A stretch of 64,000 nt of DNA from the NCBI RefSeq assembly GCF_030540875.1, contig NZ_JAUOEM010000001.1:372001-436000 (forward strand), in the 5' to 3' direction. The stretch's first letter is position 1. The number at the start of each line of letters is the position of its first letter. Below are positions 1-8,234 of this stretch, piece by piece. A program made the translations under genes and the position numbers. The notes below the pieces were generated by a model. The model had not been told where the DNA came from, did no database searches, and saw only the letters and a program-made list of their open reading frames with translations. The DNA is from Flavivirga amylovorans. Lineage in GTDB: Bacteria; Bacteroidota; Bacteroidia; Flavobacteriales; Flavobacteriaceae.

Positions 1-434
1 GAGCAGTTGCAGCAGTATTCCATGATGTATTAATTGTATTAGGAATATTCTCTTTAACATATAAGTTTATGCCATTTAACATGGAAATAGACCAAGCATT
101 CATTGCAGCTATATTAACGGTTATTGGTTACTCATTAAATGATACCGTGGTTGTGTTTGATAGAATTCGTGAATTCTTTAACGAACATGGTAATTGGGAG
201 TTTAACCGTGTTGTAAATGTATCACTTAGTAGTACGTTAAGTAGAACTTTAAATACCTCGTTAACAACTTTGGTGGTGTTATTGGCAATCTTTATCTTTG
301 GTGGAGATTCAATTAGAGGCTTTATGTTTGCCTTAATAGTAGGTGTCATAGTAGGAACGTATTCGTCTTTATTTATTGCAACACCAATTATGTATGATTC
401 AGTTCAAAAACTAGAAGATAAGAAGAAGAAATAA
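1..434 (+). CDS. secDF: Protein translocase SecDF, C-terminal fragment (SecF half)
   Basis: This is the last ~143 codons of a protein that starts left of the window; the frame is open from base 3, so the ATG at 69 is internal. SecDF is an inner-membrane RND-family protein that uses the proton gradient to help SecYEG export proteins. Visible are a membrane segment with FHDV, the conserved SecF block GYSLNDTVVVFDRIRE (about 28 codons past the ATG at 69), the SRTLNTSLTTL segment, two further hydrophobic helices and a lysine-rich cytoplasmic tail. Bacteroidota usually fuse SecD and SecF into one ~1000-residue chain; that the SecD half lies upstream is inferred. A terminator hairpin follows the stop. 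Confidence 0.93.
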   Translation, partial: AVAAVFHDVLIVLGIFSLTYKFMPFNMEIDQAFIAAILTVIGYSLNDTVVVFDRIREFFNEHGNWEFNRVVNVSLSSTLSRTLNTSLTTLVVLLAIFIFGGDSIRGFMFALIVGVIVGTYSSLFIATPIMYDSVQKLEDKKKK

Positions 435-465
435 ACTAACTAAAACTATTTTATTCTTCGTAATG

Positions 466-499
466 AAAGCCTGTCAACATTTTGTTGATGGGCTTTTTA
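466..499 (+). terminator. Rho-independent terminator of secDF
   Basis: The arms AAGCCTGTCAACA and TGTTGATGGGCTT pair almost completely (two G-T or mismatched positions) around a short loop. A run of T follows on the plus strand, 30 bases after the secDF stop. Confidence 0.8.
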
Positions 500-513
500 T
501 TTGTCAATCGGTT

Positions 514-533
514 ATTCCTGCGAAGGCATGAAT
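514..533. repeat. Degenerate palindrome of the ATTCCTGC-GCAGGAAT type
   Basis: ATTCCTGCGAAGGCATGAAT is an imperfect palindrome with a GAAG centre. It matches, with one change, the palindrome near 47541-47561, so this looks like a short dispersed intergenic repeat. The rest of the 435-650 gap shows no gene. Confidence 0.55.
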
Positions 534-650
534 CTTATAAAAATAATGTGAATTCGAACTTTAGCCTATAGAGGAAATACGTATTTGTTCTCATCAAATC
601 CAATAATCAGGCTTATGAGAAGACTAAGGGGGGTAATTAAGTTGAATATT

Positions 651-917
651 TTATTTTCTATACAAAAAATAATTATTGACTAAGTCTATATACATACGTT
701 TGGCTTCATCCTCGCTAATGTTTTTAGCTTGAAACAGCGCATTGGTTTTAAAAGCATTGATTATAGGTTTCTTGCTTTTAGGTCTGCCATAGTCATTAGT
801 AGCTTTTTTGTAGTATGCATAAAGCTTTAAAAGCGTATCCGCAGGAAAAGGTTCGGTATGCGCATTAACTCTGTCAACAGCATTTTGAAATTCTATGTCT
901 AAATCTTTATTGATCAT
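651..917 (-). CDS. Acyl-CoA-binding protein (ACBP family)
   Basis: An 88-residue protein covering the whole ACBP four-helix domain. Members bind long-chain acyl-CoA in the cytosol and deliver it to lipid synthesis. Typical features are FQNAVDRVN at the start, LKLYAYYKKAT in helix 2 and ISEDEAKRMYIDLV in the last helix. The loop between helices 2 and 3 is basic (RPKSKK). Its ATG overlaps the psd stop by one base (TAATG), so translation is probably coupled. Its place as last gene of the LUD-cdsA-psd operon fits a role in supplying acyl chains for phospholipids. The family call is firm; the exact ligand is inferred. Confidence 0.85.
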   Translation of the reverse strand: MINKDLDIEFQNAVDRVNAHTEPFPADTLLKLYAYYKKATNDYGRPKSKKPIINAFKTNALFQAKNISEDEAKRMYIDLVNNYFLYRK

Positions 918-1567
918 TAAGCTTCAGCAATAACACTTTCGCCACCGCGAACTTTTTGGTTAAGTTGCACTTTAATATTAGTATCTATAGGCAAATATAA
1001 ATCGACTCTAGACCCAAATTTTATAAAGCCAGAATCTTCTCCTTGTATTGCTTTATCATTTAGTTTAGCATAGTTAACAATACGTTTTGCTAAGGCTCCA
1101 GCAATTTGTCTATATAAGACCTTACCATAAGTCTCATTTTCTACAACAACAGTAGTACGCTCATTTTCTTCACTTGCTTTAGGGTGCCAAGCAACTAAAT
1201 ATTTTCCCGGATGATATTTGCTAAAAATAACATGGCCTCCAATTGGGTAACGTGTAACATGGACATTTATTGGAGACATAAATACACTTACTTGCAAACG
1301 TTTTTCTTTAAAATATTCTTTTTCGAACACTTCTTCAATAACAACGACTTTTCCATCAACTGGAGAAACGACTTGTTTGCTATTAAGCGATGTATGACGT
1401 TTTGGGTTTCTGAAAAATTGAAGTATGAGTATTAAAAAGGCTAACAAAGTAATTAAAATAAGCATTCTTAGCCATTCAATTCCAATAAAATTGTCAACCA
1501 ATAAAAAGGATGCACTAATAAATATAAAAGTTATAAGTATAATCTTATGGCCTTCTTTATGAAACAT
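917..1567 (-). CDS. psd: Phosphatidylserine decarboxylase proenzyme (short type)
   Basis: Converts phosphatidylserine to phosphatidylethanolamine at the inner membrane. The 216-residue length matches the short archaeal/Bacteroidota-type enzyme. Two hydrophobic segments lie at residues ~8-25 and 33-50. The conserved MSPINVHVTR block is at 97-106. FGSR at 184-187 holds the Gly-Ser self-cleavage site, so Ser186 should become the pyruvoyl cofactor. The start overlaps the end of cdsA by 11 bases, and the stop overlaps the ACBP start, so the three genes form a tight lipid operon. CdsA makes the CDP-diacylglycerol that feeds phosphatidylserine synthesis; a serine synthase gene is not seen here. Confidence 0.93.
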   Translation of the reverse strand: MFHKEGHKIILITFIFISASFLLVDNFIGIEWLRMLILITLLAFLILILQFFRNPKRHTSLNSKQVVSPVDGKVVVIEEVFEKEYFKEKRLQVSVFMSPINVHVTRYPIGGHVIFSKYHPGKYLVAWHPKASEENERTTVVVENETYGKVLYRQIAGALAKRIVNYAKLNDKAIQGEDSGFIKFGSRVDLYLPIDTNIKVQLNQKVRGGESVIAEA

Positions 1568-2378
1568 ATTGTAAAATTCTTAAAAATAAATATATAAACG
1601 GAGCTGCAAAAATGATACTGTCTAGTCGATCTAATAATCCACCATGACCAGGCATAATTACACCGCTATCTTTAACGTTGGCTTGTCTTTTAAACTTAGA
1701 TTCTATTAAGTCTCCTAAAGTTCCAAATACACTAATGATAATACTTAAAATCAACCAGCTTGTAAAACCTAATATTTCTGTAAAGGTAGCAATAAAATAA
1801 CTTGCTACACACGAAAAAAACAAACCGCCAAGAAAACCTTCTACTGTTTTCTTAGGGGAAATCTTTTCAAAAAGTTTTTGTTTTCCAAAATTTTTACCAA
1901 CTAAAAAAGCAAATGTATCATTTACCCATATTAAAATAAATGCTCCTAATAAGATGCTCGGATTATAGCTTTCATGATAATTAGCTATTAAAACTAAGAA
2001 TACAAAAGCACTTGACAAATAAAAGGTTGTTAGTATAAATCGCTTTGAGGCAAAAAGCGGAATTGTTTTTTCTGAAAATAAGTCTTTTATCAAAAATAAC
2101 TTAACAAAAATAGTAACTACCATCAATATTTGAGTGGCTTCATCAAGTCCAGCATCTGTATTTAATACAGATTGCCAATACCCAAAAACAGTATAAAGTA
2201 TAATAAAAATTATGTAAGGAATATAGCTTTTAAGTTGAATGAGTTTTTTAAACTCCCCAATACATACTAAGCCAAAAATAAAAAAGACAGCGATTAATAA
2301 TTGTTCATAATTCAAGGACAGAATTAACAACAAGACATAAAGTAGCCCAGAAAGTGATCGAATAAGAATTTCTTTCAT
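1557..2378 (-). CDS. cdsA: Phosphatidate cytidylyltransferase
   Basis: Integral membrane enzyme making CDP-diacylglycerol from phosphatidate and CTP, the entry to all phospholipid head groups. The 273-residue chain has about seven or eight hydrophobic helices. Near the C-terminus is the family signature: SKFKRQANVKDSG followed by PGHGGLLDRLDS, with the metal- and CTP-binding Asp and His residues. Length is normal. It starts one base after the LUD gene stop and overlaps psd by 11 bases. Expression is probably from the TATATTTG box at 3029-3036 upstream of the LUD gene. Confidence 0.95.
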   Translation of the reverse strand: MKEILIRSLSGLLYVLLLILSLNYEQLLIAVFFIFGLVCIGEFKKLIQLKSYIPYIIFIILYTVFGYWQSVLNTDAGLDEATQILMVVTIFVKLFLIKDLFSEKTIPLFASKRFILTTFYLSSAFVFLVLIANYHESYNPSILLGAFILIWVNDTFAFLVGKNFGKQKLFEKISPKKTVEGFLGGLFFSCVASYFIATFTEILGFTSWLILSIIISVFGTLGDLIESKFKRQANVKDSGVIMPGHGGLLDRLDSIIFAAPFIYLFLRILQYVS

Positions 2379-2379
2379 T

Positions 2380-2988
2380 CTATAAATCTTCTAAAAGTAG
2401 TAAGTATAGATTTTTTGCACTACTACCATAACTTAGGAAATCTTTTTCATCATCAGATTTAAAATGTTTTATGGTTGTTATATTAGTTGGGATTTTTTGT
2501 CTGTTTTTAGATTTTATACCACGTAAACCTTCTCCAATATTTTCAACAATTTGACTGGTAGTGGCAAATACAATAAAGTTTACAGGTAATTCAGGAAGTT
2601 TCTTTTCGAAAATTTGTTTTGAGGTTATAAGCAATGAACCATCGTTAGCAATAAGATTTTCGCATGTTGTTAAAAAAAAAGAGGATTCACTTATTACGTT
2701 TGTTTCTTTGAGATTAGAGTTTTTGAATTTGCTTTTTAAATTCTTATCAAATAATAGAGTCTTTTTTCCTTTCCAATTATTTTCTTCAAGAATATGGTCT
2801 AAATTAAAAAAGACTTCGTTTAAATTTTCACAATACAAGAACTTACCTCCATTAGCTTTAAAGTTTATAGTAAACCTTTCGTCTATTGGTAGTTTTATTT
2901 CTGGCATATATTTGCCTCTGTCGTCAGATTTTAATTCTTCTCCAGAGCGTTCCGATTTGGAACGAAAAATTTTTCTAAAAAGACTCAT
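2380..2988 (-). CDS. LUD-domain protein (LutC/YkgG-like)
   Basis: A 202-residue protein resembling the LUD domain found in the lactate-utilisation protein LutC. The recognisable part is the C-terminal half, with FLTTCENLIANDGSLLITSK followed by a hydrophobic strand and an EGLRGIKSKNR segment. The N-terminus is basic (FRKIFRSKSER). In flavobacteria a lone gene of this type commonly lies between ftsH and cdsA without lutA or lutB, so a role in lactate oxidation is not supported. It is the first gene of the lipid operon, preceded by its own promoter and by the ftsH terminator. The biochemical function is unknown. Confidence 0.72.
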   Translation of the reverse strand: MSLFRKIFRSKSERSGEELKSDDRGKYMPEIKLPIDERFTINFKANGGKFLYCENLNEVFFNLDHILEENNWKGKKTLLFDKNLKSKFKNSNLKETNVISESSFFLTTCENLIANDGSLLITSKQIFEKKLPELPVNFIVFATTSQIVENIGEGLRGIKSKNRQKIPTNITTIKHFKSDDEKDFLSYGSSAKNLYLLLLEDL

Positions 2989-3028
2989 TTAAGTAGTTGC
3001 TATTAACAGAATTCTTTTTGAGGTTTAT

Positions 3029-3036
3029 CAAATATA
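3029..3036 (-). promoter_or_regulatory. -7 box TATATTTG of the LUD-cdsA-psd-ACBP operon
   Basis: CAAATATA on the plus strand reads TATATTTG on the minus strand, an exact match to TAnnTTTG, 41 bases before the LUD ATG. No clear -33 TTG is visible. It sits directly against the ftsH terminator. Confidence 0.6.
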
Positions 3037-3076
3037 AAAAATCTTAAATTAACCATACGATTAATTTAAGATTTTT
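3037..3076 (-). terminator. Terminator of rsfS-ftsH
   Basis: A perfect 16-base stem (AAAAATCTTAAATTAA / TTAATTTAAGATTTTT) with an 8-base loop lies 33 bases after the ftsH stop. It is AT-rich, and T residues are at the minus-strand 3' side. Confidence 0.75.
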
Positions 3077-3109
3077 ACTAAAAGCTTAACAAAATTATAT
3101 GTTTACGAG

Positions 3110-5050
3110 CTATTTATCTAAGTTTTCACGGGCTTCTTTTTCAAAAGCGCGTTCTCCAAATATTTTTTCAAGATTATCTTTAAAGATAACTTCTTTTTCA
3201 AGAAGAACTTCGGCAAGTTCTGTTAATTTATCTTTATTGTCTTCAAGCAATTTGATAGCTCGTTGGTATTGTTTTTCAATAATATCTGAAATCTCCTTGT
3301 CAATCAATTCTGCTGTTTGTTCGCTATATGGCTTTGTAAAGCCGTATTCGCTTTGTCCAGAATCGTAATAAGTTAAATTCCCTATTTTATCACTTAAGCC
3401 ATATATGGTAACCATAGCTCTTGCTTGTTTAGTTACTTTTTCCAGATCACTAAGAGCACCAGTAGATATTTTATCAAAAATCACCTTTTCTGCTGCGCGA
3501 CCTCCAAGGGCAGCACACATCTCATCTAACATTTGTTCTGGTCTAACAATTAGGCGTTCTTCTGGTAAATACCATGCTGCACCTAATGAGCGTCCACGAG
3601 GAACAATAGTGACTTTAACCAAAGGAGCTGCATGTTCAAGCATCCAACTTACTGTTGCATGACCAGCTTCGTGGTAGGCAACGGCTTTTTTCTCGCTTGG
3701 TGTTATGATTTTATTTTTCTTTTCTAATCCGCCAATAATTCTATCTACGGCATCAAGGAAATCTTGCTTGTCAACAGCTTTTTTGCCATTTCTAGCAGCA
3801 ATAAGAGCAGCTTCGTTACAAACATTGGCAATATCTGCTCCAGAGAATCCAGGAGTTTGTTTTGAAAGAAAATCAGTGTCCAAATCTTTAGCCTTTTTTA
3901 AAGGTCTTAAATGCACTTCAAAAATCTCTTTACGTTCGCGAATATCTGGTAAGTCAACAAATATTTGTCTATCAAAACGTCCAGCACGCATTAATGCCTT
4001 ATCTAAAATATCAGCTCTATTGGTAGCGGCAATTACGATAACGTTGGTATTTGTTCCAAAACCATCCATTTCTGTTAGTAATTGGTTAAGTGTATTTTCA
4101 CGTTCATCATTACTTCCAGACATTGCATTTTTACCTCTGGCACGACCAATGGCGTCTATTTCATCTATAAAAATTATAGAAGGTGATTTTTCTTTGGCTT
4201 GTTTAAATAAGTCTCTTACACGTGAAGCACCAACCCCAACAAACATTTCAACAAAATCGGAACCGGATAATGAAAAGAAAGGAACCTTGGCTTCTCCTGC
4301 AACGGCTCTAGCTAATAATGTCTTTCCTGTTCCTGGAGGCCCTACAAGTAATGCTCCTTTTGGAATTTTACCACCAAGCGTCGTATATTTTTCTGGGAAT
4401 TTAAGGAAATCCACAATTTCTTGAACTTCTTCTTTAGCACCTTCTAGACCTGCTACATCTTTAAATGTTGTTTTTACTTCAGTGTTCTGGTCAAAAAGTT
4501 TTGCTTTAGATTTTCCGATATTGAATATCTGTCCACCAGCACCGCCACCAGCACCACCAGACATACGTCTCATGATAAAAATCCAAACACCAATAAGTAA
4601 AATAAAAGGTAGGATGCCCATTAAAAGATTACCCCAATCGTTGGTTTCTGTATCAAACGTTACAACAGGTTTAACCGTTAAGTTTTTTGTAAGTTCATTT
4701 AAACGATTTTCAAAATTTTGAAGATCACCAAATTCAAATTTGTAGTTTGGTAACTTTGTAGCAGAAGGAATAAGTGTTGTTGGTTTTGAGTTTTTATGGA
4801 CCTCTTTAGCCTCAGCATCTTTGGTTAAATAAACTCTAGCGACACGTGTGTTTTTTACAATATCAACTTTTTCTACATCACCATCTTCTAAAAACCTGAA
4901 AAAGTCTGAAGGTGTTGTCATATTGCCATCTTGGTAGCTTCCATTGCTAAATAATTGAAAGCCTAAGAAAACAGCTATTAATATTCCATAAATCCAGTAC
5001 GGGCTAAATTTTGGTTTTTTGTCTTTTATATTTTTTTTATCGTTTGCCAT
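3110..5050 (-). CDS. ftsH: ATP-dependent zinc metalloprotease FtsH
   Basis: Membrane-anchored AAA+ protease that degrades misfolded membrane proteins and short-lived regulators. The 646-residue chain has a membrane helix at ~18-34, a periplasmic domain, a second helix at ~142-160 and a glycine-rich linker. The AAA module has Walker A GPPGTGKT at 237-244, Walker B IIFIDE at 292-297 and a second region of homology around ATNRADILDKALMRAGRFD (342-360). The zinc site HEAGH is at 460-464. All key residues are present. The gene starts 9 bases after rsfS and ends before a strong hairpin, so rsfS-ftsH is a two-gene unit. Confidence 0.98.
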   Translation of the reverse strand: MANDKKNIKDKKPKFSPYWIYGILIAVFLGFQLFSNGSYQDGNMTTPSDFFRFLEDGDVEKVDIVKNTRVARVYLTKDAEAKEVHKNSKPTTLIPSATKLPNYKFEFGDLQNFENRLNELTKNLTVKPVVTFDTETNDWGNLLMGILPFILLIGVWIFIMRRMSGGAGGGAGGQIFNIGKSKAKLFDQNTEVKTTFKDVAGLEGAKEEVQEIVDFLKFPEKYTTLGGKIPKGALLVGPPGTGKTLLARAVAGEAKVPFFSLSGSDFVEMFVGVGASRVRDLFKQAKEKSPSIIFIDEIDAIGRARGKNAMSGSNDERENTLNQLLTEMDGFGTNTNVIVIAATNRADILDKALMRAGRFDRQIFVDLPDIRERKEIFEVHLRPLKKAKDLDTDFLSKQTPGFSGADIANVCNEAALIAARNGKKAVDKQDFLDAVDRIIGGLEKKNKIITPSEKKAVAYHEAGHATVSWMLEHAAPLVKVTIVPRGRSLGAAWYLPEERLIVRPEQMLDEMCAALGGRAAEKVIFDKISTGALSDLEKVTKQARAMVTIYGLSDKIGNLTYYDSGQSEYGFTKPYSEQTAELIDKEISDIIEKQYQRAIKLLEDNKDKLTELAEVLLEKEVIFKDNLEKIFGERAFEKEARENLDK

Positions 5051-5059
5051 CTGATTTTT

Positions 5060-5431
5060 TTAGTAGCTAGTTTCTATAACTGTTGTTTTTGCATCTCCCC
5101 AAAGACTTTCAATATCGTAATACTCTCTAATGTGTTTTTGAAACACATGTACTACCACATTTACGTAATCTATCAATACCCATTCGGCATTATCAACCCC
5201 TTCAGTATGCCAAGGGTTGTCTTTAAGTTCTTTACTTACTTTCTTTTGTATTGAATTAACTATGGCATTTACTTGTGTGTTTGAAGTACCTTCACAAATT
5301 ATAAAGTAATCACAAACCGTATTTTCAATCTCTCTTAAATCTAGGATATTTATTTTATTGCCTTTAACATCTTCAATGCCATTTATTATTACAGATATTA
5401 ATTGGTCTGCGCTTATATTTTCTTTCGCCAT
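5060..5431 (-). CDS. rsfS: Ribosomal silencing factor RsfS
   Basis: Binds ribosomal protein uL14 and blocks joining of the two ribosomal subunits, lowering translation in starvation. The 123 residues span the whole RsfS/DUF143 fold. Signature stretches are DYFIICEGTSNTQVNAIVNSI in the middle, then WHTEGVDNAEWVLIDYVNVV, HVFQKHIREYYDIESLWGDA near the end. It is divergent from birA, and the short intergenic region carries a TAACTTTG box for this gene. Pairing with ftsH is common in this family. Confidence 0.95.
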   Translation of the reverse strand: MAKENISADQLISVIINGIEDVKGNKINILDLREIENTVCDYFIICEGTSNTQVNAIVNSIQKKVSKELKDNPWHTEGVDNAEWVLIDYVNVVVHVFQKHIREYYDIESLWGDAKTTVIETSY

Positions 5432-5450
5432 TAATTTTATTTAATTTATG

Positions 5451-5458
5451 CAAAGTTA
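5451..5458 (-). promoter_or_regulatory. -7 box TAACTTTG of rsfS-ftsH
   Basis: CAAAGTTA on the plus strand, an exact TAnnTTTG on the minus strand, 20 bases before the rsfS ATG. The -33 region is not obvious. Confidence 0.6.
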
Positions 5459-5525
5459 TTATTTTTTTAGTTCTTTATACTTTAAAATAATCATAAGATT
5501 TTATAGTATCTTTAATAACTTCAAT

Positions 5526-6257
5526 ATGCTTATAGTCAAACTTAATGCCACCGATTCCACAAATAGCTATTTGCGAAAGCTTAGTACGGAAGAAACTATA
5601 GGTGATTATACGACTGTTATTGCAAAAAAACAAACACAGGGGCGTGGACAAATGGGTACTGTTTGGGATTCGCAAGCGTCTAAAAATCTTACGTTTAGCG
5701 TGTTTAAAGATGTTTCTAAACTACATTTGGAATATCCTTTTTATATTAGTATTGTTACCTCTTTAGCTTTATTGAAGACGTTGCAATTTTTTTCAATTTC
5801 ACGATTAAGTATAAAATGGCCAAACGACATTTTGTCAGAAAACAAAAAGATTTGTGGTATTTTAATTGAAAATGTCATAAAGCAAAATAATATAAACGCC
5901 TCAGTTATTGGCATTGGTTTAAATGTAAATCAAACTAAATTCAACAATTTACCTAAAGCTTCTTCTTTAAAAATTATTTCTGGAAAAGTGTTCGATTTGG
6001 ATGAAATAGTTCATGAGATTTTAAAAAATTTAGAATATTATTTTCTTCTATTAGAAAAAGGAGATTATGATATTTTAAAAAACGATTATGAAACATATTT
6101 ATTTAGAAAAAATAAACCTTCAACATTTAAAGATGAAGAAGGTATTATATTTTCTGGTTATATAAAAGGAATTTCCGAATCTGGAAATCTTCAAGTTTTG
6201 CTAGAAGATGATATTATTGAAGAGTTCGATTTAAAAACGATTACTCTTTTATATTAA
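5526..6257 (+). CDS. birA: Biotin--[acetyl-CoA-carboxylase] ligase
   Basis: Attaches biotin to the carrier lysine of biotin-dependent carboxylases. I start at the ATG at 5526 (243 residues): the in-frame ATG at 5448 would add a hydrophobic stretch foreign to the family and overlap the rsfS promoter. From 5526 the protein opens with NATDSTNSYLR. It has the biotin/ATP loop QTQGRGQMG at 37-45, KWPNDI at 97-102 and GILIE at 111-115. There is no N-terminal helix-turn-helix, so this is a ligase only, not a biotin repressor. Its end overlaps the convergent SRPBCC gene by 4 bases. Confidence 0.94.
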   Translation: MLIVKLNATDSTNSYLRKLSTEETIGDYTTVIAKKQTQGRGQMGTVWDSQASKNLTFSVFKDVSKLHLEYPFYISIVTSLALLKTLQFFSISRLSIKWPNDILSENKKICGILIENVIKQNNINASVIGIGLNVNQTKFNNLPKASSLKIISGKVFDLDEIVHEILKNLEYYFLLLEKGDYDILKNDYETYLFRKNKPSTFKDEEGIIFSGYIKGISESGNLQVLLEDDIIEEFDLKTITLLY

Positions 6258-6649
6258 ATCGCATTAGGAATACTAGTGGCAAGTGTTTCAATAAATTTGC
6301 TAATAGGCCCTTTTATCATCATCGCCATCATTGGATTAAATTCTCCGCTAAATTTTAATTGAACTTCACTGGAAGTTTCACTAACGCCATCAATATTCGC
6401 AATAAGAGAGAAATCTAATTTTCCGCCAGCAGCTCCTAAAGTTATTTTATTCGGTGCTATGGCTTCTTTCTTTTTAAGAATAATTTCGGGCATACCTTTT
6501 AAAGCAAATAAAAATTTGTCGCTTTCTAAAACTTCAAATTTGCTAATGTTTTCTGGCATTAAGGTTTCGAAATTTTTAACATCAGATAAAAAATCAAATA
6601 CTTCTTGAGGTGATTTACTAACGTTAATTTTTGGAGATTCTAAATTCAT
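6254..6649 (-). CDS. SRPBCC-family (START-like fold) protein
   Basis: A 131-residue single-domain protein with the pattern of the SRPBCC/polyketide-cyclase fold: ISKSP-type opening (VSKSPQEVFDFLSDVKNFETLMPENI) that forms the first strand and helix pair, alternating strands in the middle, and a long C-terminal helix (KGPISKFIETLATSI). Such proteins bind hydrophobic ligands in a cavity; no catalytic residues can be assigned. It is the downstream neighbour of pyrE, 25 bases away, and may be co-transcribed. The ligand and role are unknown. Confidence 0.7.
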   Translation of the reverse strand: MNLESPKINVSKSPQEVFDFLSDVKNFETLMPENISKFEVLESDKFLFALKGMPEIILKKKEAIAPNKITLGAAGGKLDFSLIANIDGVSETSSEVQLKFSGEFNPMMAMMIKGPISKFIETLATSIPNAI

Positions 6650-6674
6650 GATTTTTATTTTAGTAAAAGGTATA

Positions 6675-7319
6675 TCAATTTGCGTTCCATTTTGATGGAT
6701 TGCTATTCCATTCAGATAATGTCATTAGTTCTTTTTCTGAGATGTAATTAGTGTCTAAAGCTTGTTCTAGCAGACTTTGATAGTTACTAAGCGTTTGAAG
6801 TTCAATTTGTTCTGTTTCAAAATTTTCAGTTGCAACATCAAAGCCATAAGTGAAAATAGCAACCATACCTTTTACATTTATTTTGGCATCTTTTAAAGCT
6901 TTTACAGCATTTAAACTACTTTTTCCTGTACTGATTAAATCTTCAACAACAACAACATTTTGTCCTCCTTCAATAAAACCTTCTATTTGGTTTTTTCGAC
7001 CATGCCCTTTAGCATCTGGTCTCACATATATAAAAGGTAAGCCTAAATAATCTGCAACGAGCATACCTATACCAATTGCACCAGTAGCAACACCTGCAAT
7101 GGCATCTGGTTTACCGTATTTATTTTCTATATATTTCCCCATTGTTTCACTAATGTAATTACGAATTAGCGGAAACGATAATACAATACGATTGTCGCAA
7201 TAAATAGGCGATTTCCATCCTGAGGCCCAGGTAAATGGTTCTTTTGGACTAAGTTTTATAGCATTAACTTGTAATAAAACTTCAGCTGTTTTTTTGGCGG
7301 TATCTTTGTTAAAAATCAT
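6675..7319 (-). CDS. pyrE: Orotate phosphoribosyltransferase
   Basis: Forms OMP from orotate and PRPP in pyrimidine synthesis. The 214-residue frame from the ATG at 7319 (MIFNKDTAKK) has normal family length; the longer frame from the TTG at 7391 adds a basic leader not expected in PyrE. Seen are FTWASGWKSPIYCDNR at the N-terminus and the PRPP loop VVVVEDLISTGKSS at about two thirds. The C-terminal extension LSEWNSNPSKWN is typical of Bacteroidota PyrE. A TAATTTTG box ends only 5 bases before this ATG, so the mRNA may be almost leaderless or another promoter is used. Confidence 0.95.
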   Translation of the reverse strand: MIFNKDTAKKTAEVLLQVNAIKLSPKEPFTWASGWKSPIYCDNRIVLSFPLIRNYISETMGKYIENKYGKPDAIAGVATGAIGIGMLVADYLGLPFIYVRPDAKGHGRKNQIEGFIEGGQNVVVVEDLISTGKSSLNAVKALKDAKINVKGMVAIFTYGFDVATENFETEQIELQTLSNYQSLLEQALDTNYISEKELMTLSEWNSNPSKWNAN

Positions 7320-7324
7320 GCTGG

Positions 7325-7332
7325 CAAAATTA
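7325..7332 (-). promoter_or_regulatory. Possible -7 box TAATTTTG of pyrE
   Basis: CAAAATTA on the plus strand matches TAnnTTTG on the minus strand. It lies very close to the chosen pyrE ATG, so use of this box would give a leader of only a few bases. It may be a chance match in AT-rich DNA. Confidence 0.35.
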
Positions 7333-7450
7333 CGTATAAATTTAGATTTACCTATGAGTTGTTTTATGAATAAAAATATTTTTTTCAACAATGTGTAGAT
7401 TGTAACTAAAAATGATATTTTTACCGTATTCTAACAGTCAGTAGCAAAGT

Positions 7451-8032
7451 ATGTATAAAGTTTTTGTGGGAGATAAACCTATTATATTAACAACTAAAGT
7501 TGAACAAGAGATCAATTTTAAAAATTATTTACTCGATACTGTAAACATAGGAAAAGTTATTAAAGAACTTAATACAACGTCTTTAAATGAAGTTCGCCTT
7601 ATTCACAAAAATGAAGATAAACTTCTAAAAAAATTCTTAAAAAAGCTGCCTAATGTTATAGCTGGTGGAGGAAAAGTATATAATGAAAACAATGATGTCT
7701 TATTTATATACAGAAATGATAAATGGGATTTGCCTAAAGGTAAGGTAGAAGGTAATGAAACTATTGAAAAAACAGCTATTCGTGAAGTGTCTGAAGAAAC
7801 GGGAGTTGCCGGGTTGGAGATTTTAAAGCCTTTAGAAACTACCTACCATATTTTTAAACGTAATGGACGTCACAAAATCAAAATTACTTATTGGTTTGAA
7901 ATGAAAACTAATTTCAAAGGTAATTTGTATGGACAAGAAGAAGAAGGTATAACAAAAGTCGAGTGGTTAAATGAAAATCAAGCTAAGGATGCTCTTGTAA
8001 ATTCTTATGCTAATATTAAGTTGTTGATTTAG
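7451..8032 (+). CDS. Nudix hydrolase
   Basis: A 193-residue pyrophosphohydrolase. The Nudix box GX5EX7REUXEEXGU is complete: G97, E103, R111-E112, E115-E116, G118. The preceding strand DKWDLPKGK is also typical. The substrate cannot be read from the sequence; such enzymes act on nucleoside diphosphate derivatives. The ~70 residues before the Nudix domain (MYKVFVGDKPIILTT...) form an extra N-terminal region common to flavobacterial members. The gene is divergent from pyrE. It is followed by a C/A homopolymer tract and the convergent PLP-enzyme gene. Confidence 0.88.
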   Translation: MYKVFVGDKPIILTTKVEQEINFKNYLLDTVNIGKVIKELNTTSLNEVRLIHKNEDKLLKKFLKKLPNVIAGGGKVYNENNDVLFIYRNDKWDLPKGKVEGNETIEKTAIREVSEETGVAGLEILKPLETTYHIFKRNGRHKIKITYWFEMKTNFKGNLYGQEEEGITKVEWLNENQAKDALVNSYANIKLLI

Positions 8033-8189
8033 ATTTTATTAAACAAGTTTTACTTGATTCGGTTGCTACTTTTTTAGCTTTTGCAGATACCTGTATTTTC
8101 TATAAACCCTCTATGAGGTAAGAAACTATTTGCAATTTTTATTTTTTTCGATGAATGACATTATATTTCTATTTAAATAAATTAAACAA

Positions 8190-8234
8190 AAGTACTGCGA
8201 AGGTACTTCTACTAACCCCCCCCCCAAAAAAAAA
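8190..8234. repeat. Small inverted repeat and C10-A9 homopolymer tract
   Basis: AAGTAC-TGCGAAG-GTACTT (8190-8208) is a small hairpin whose centre TGCGAAGG also occurs in the palindrome at 514-533. Seven bases later come ten C (8216-8225) and nine A (8226-8234), ending at the stop codon of the minus-strand PLP gene. The hairpin may help terminate the two convergent genes. Confidence 0.5.

Noticed and set aside
4214-4229. TCTTACACGTGAAGCA matches the general parS consensus TGTTTCACGTGAAACA at 13 of 16 positions
   Set aside because: It lies inside ftsH over codons for the conserved GASRVRD segment and is 46 kb from parAB, so coding constraint and chance explain it.
5448-5525. Upstream ATG for birA adding 26 residues
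   Set aside because: The added hydrophobic stretch is foreign to biotin ligases and covers the rsfS promoter; the ATG at 5526 gives the standard N-terminus.
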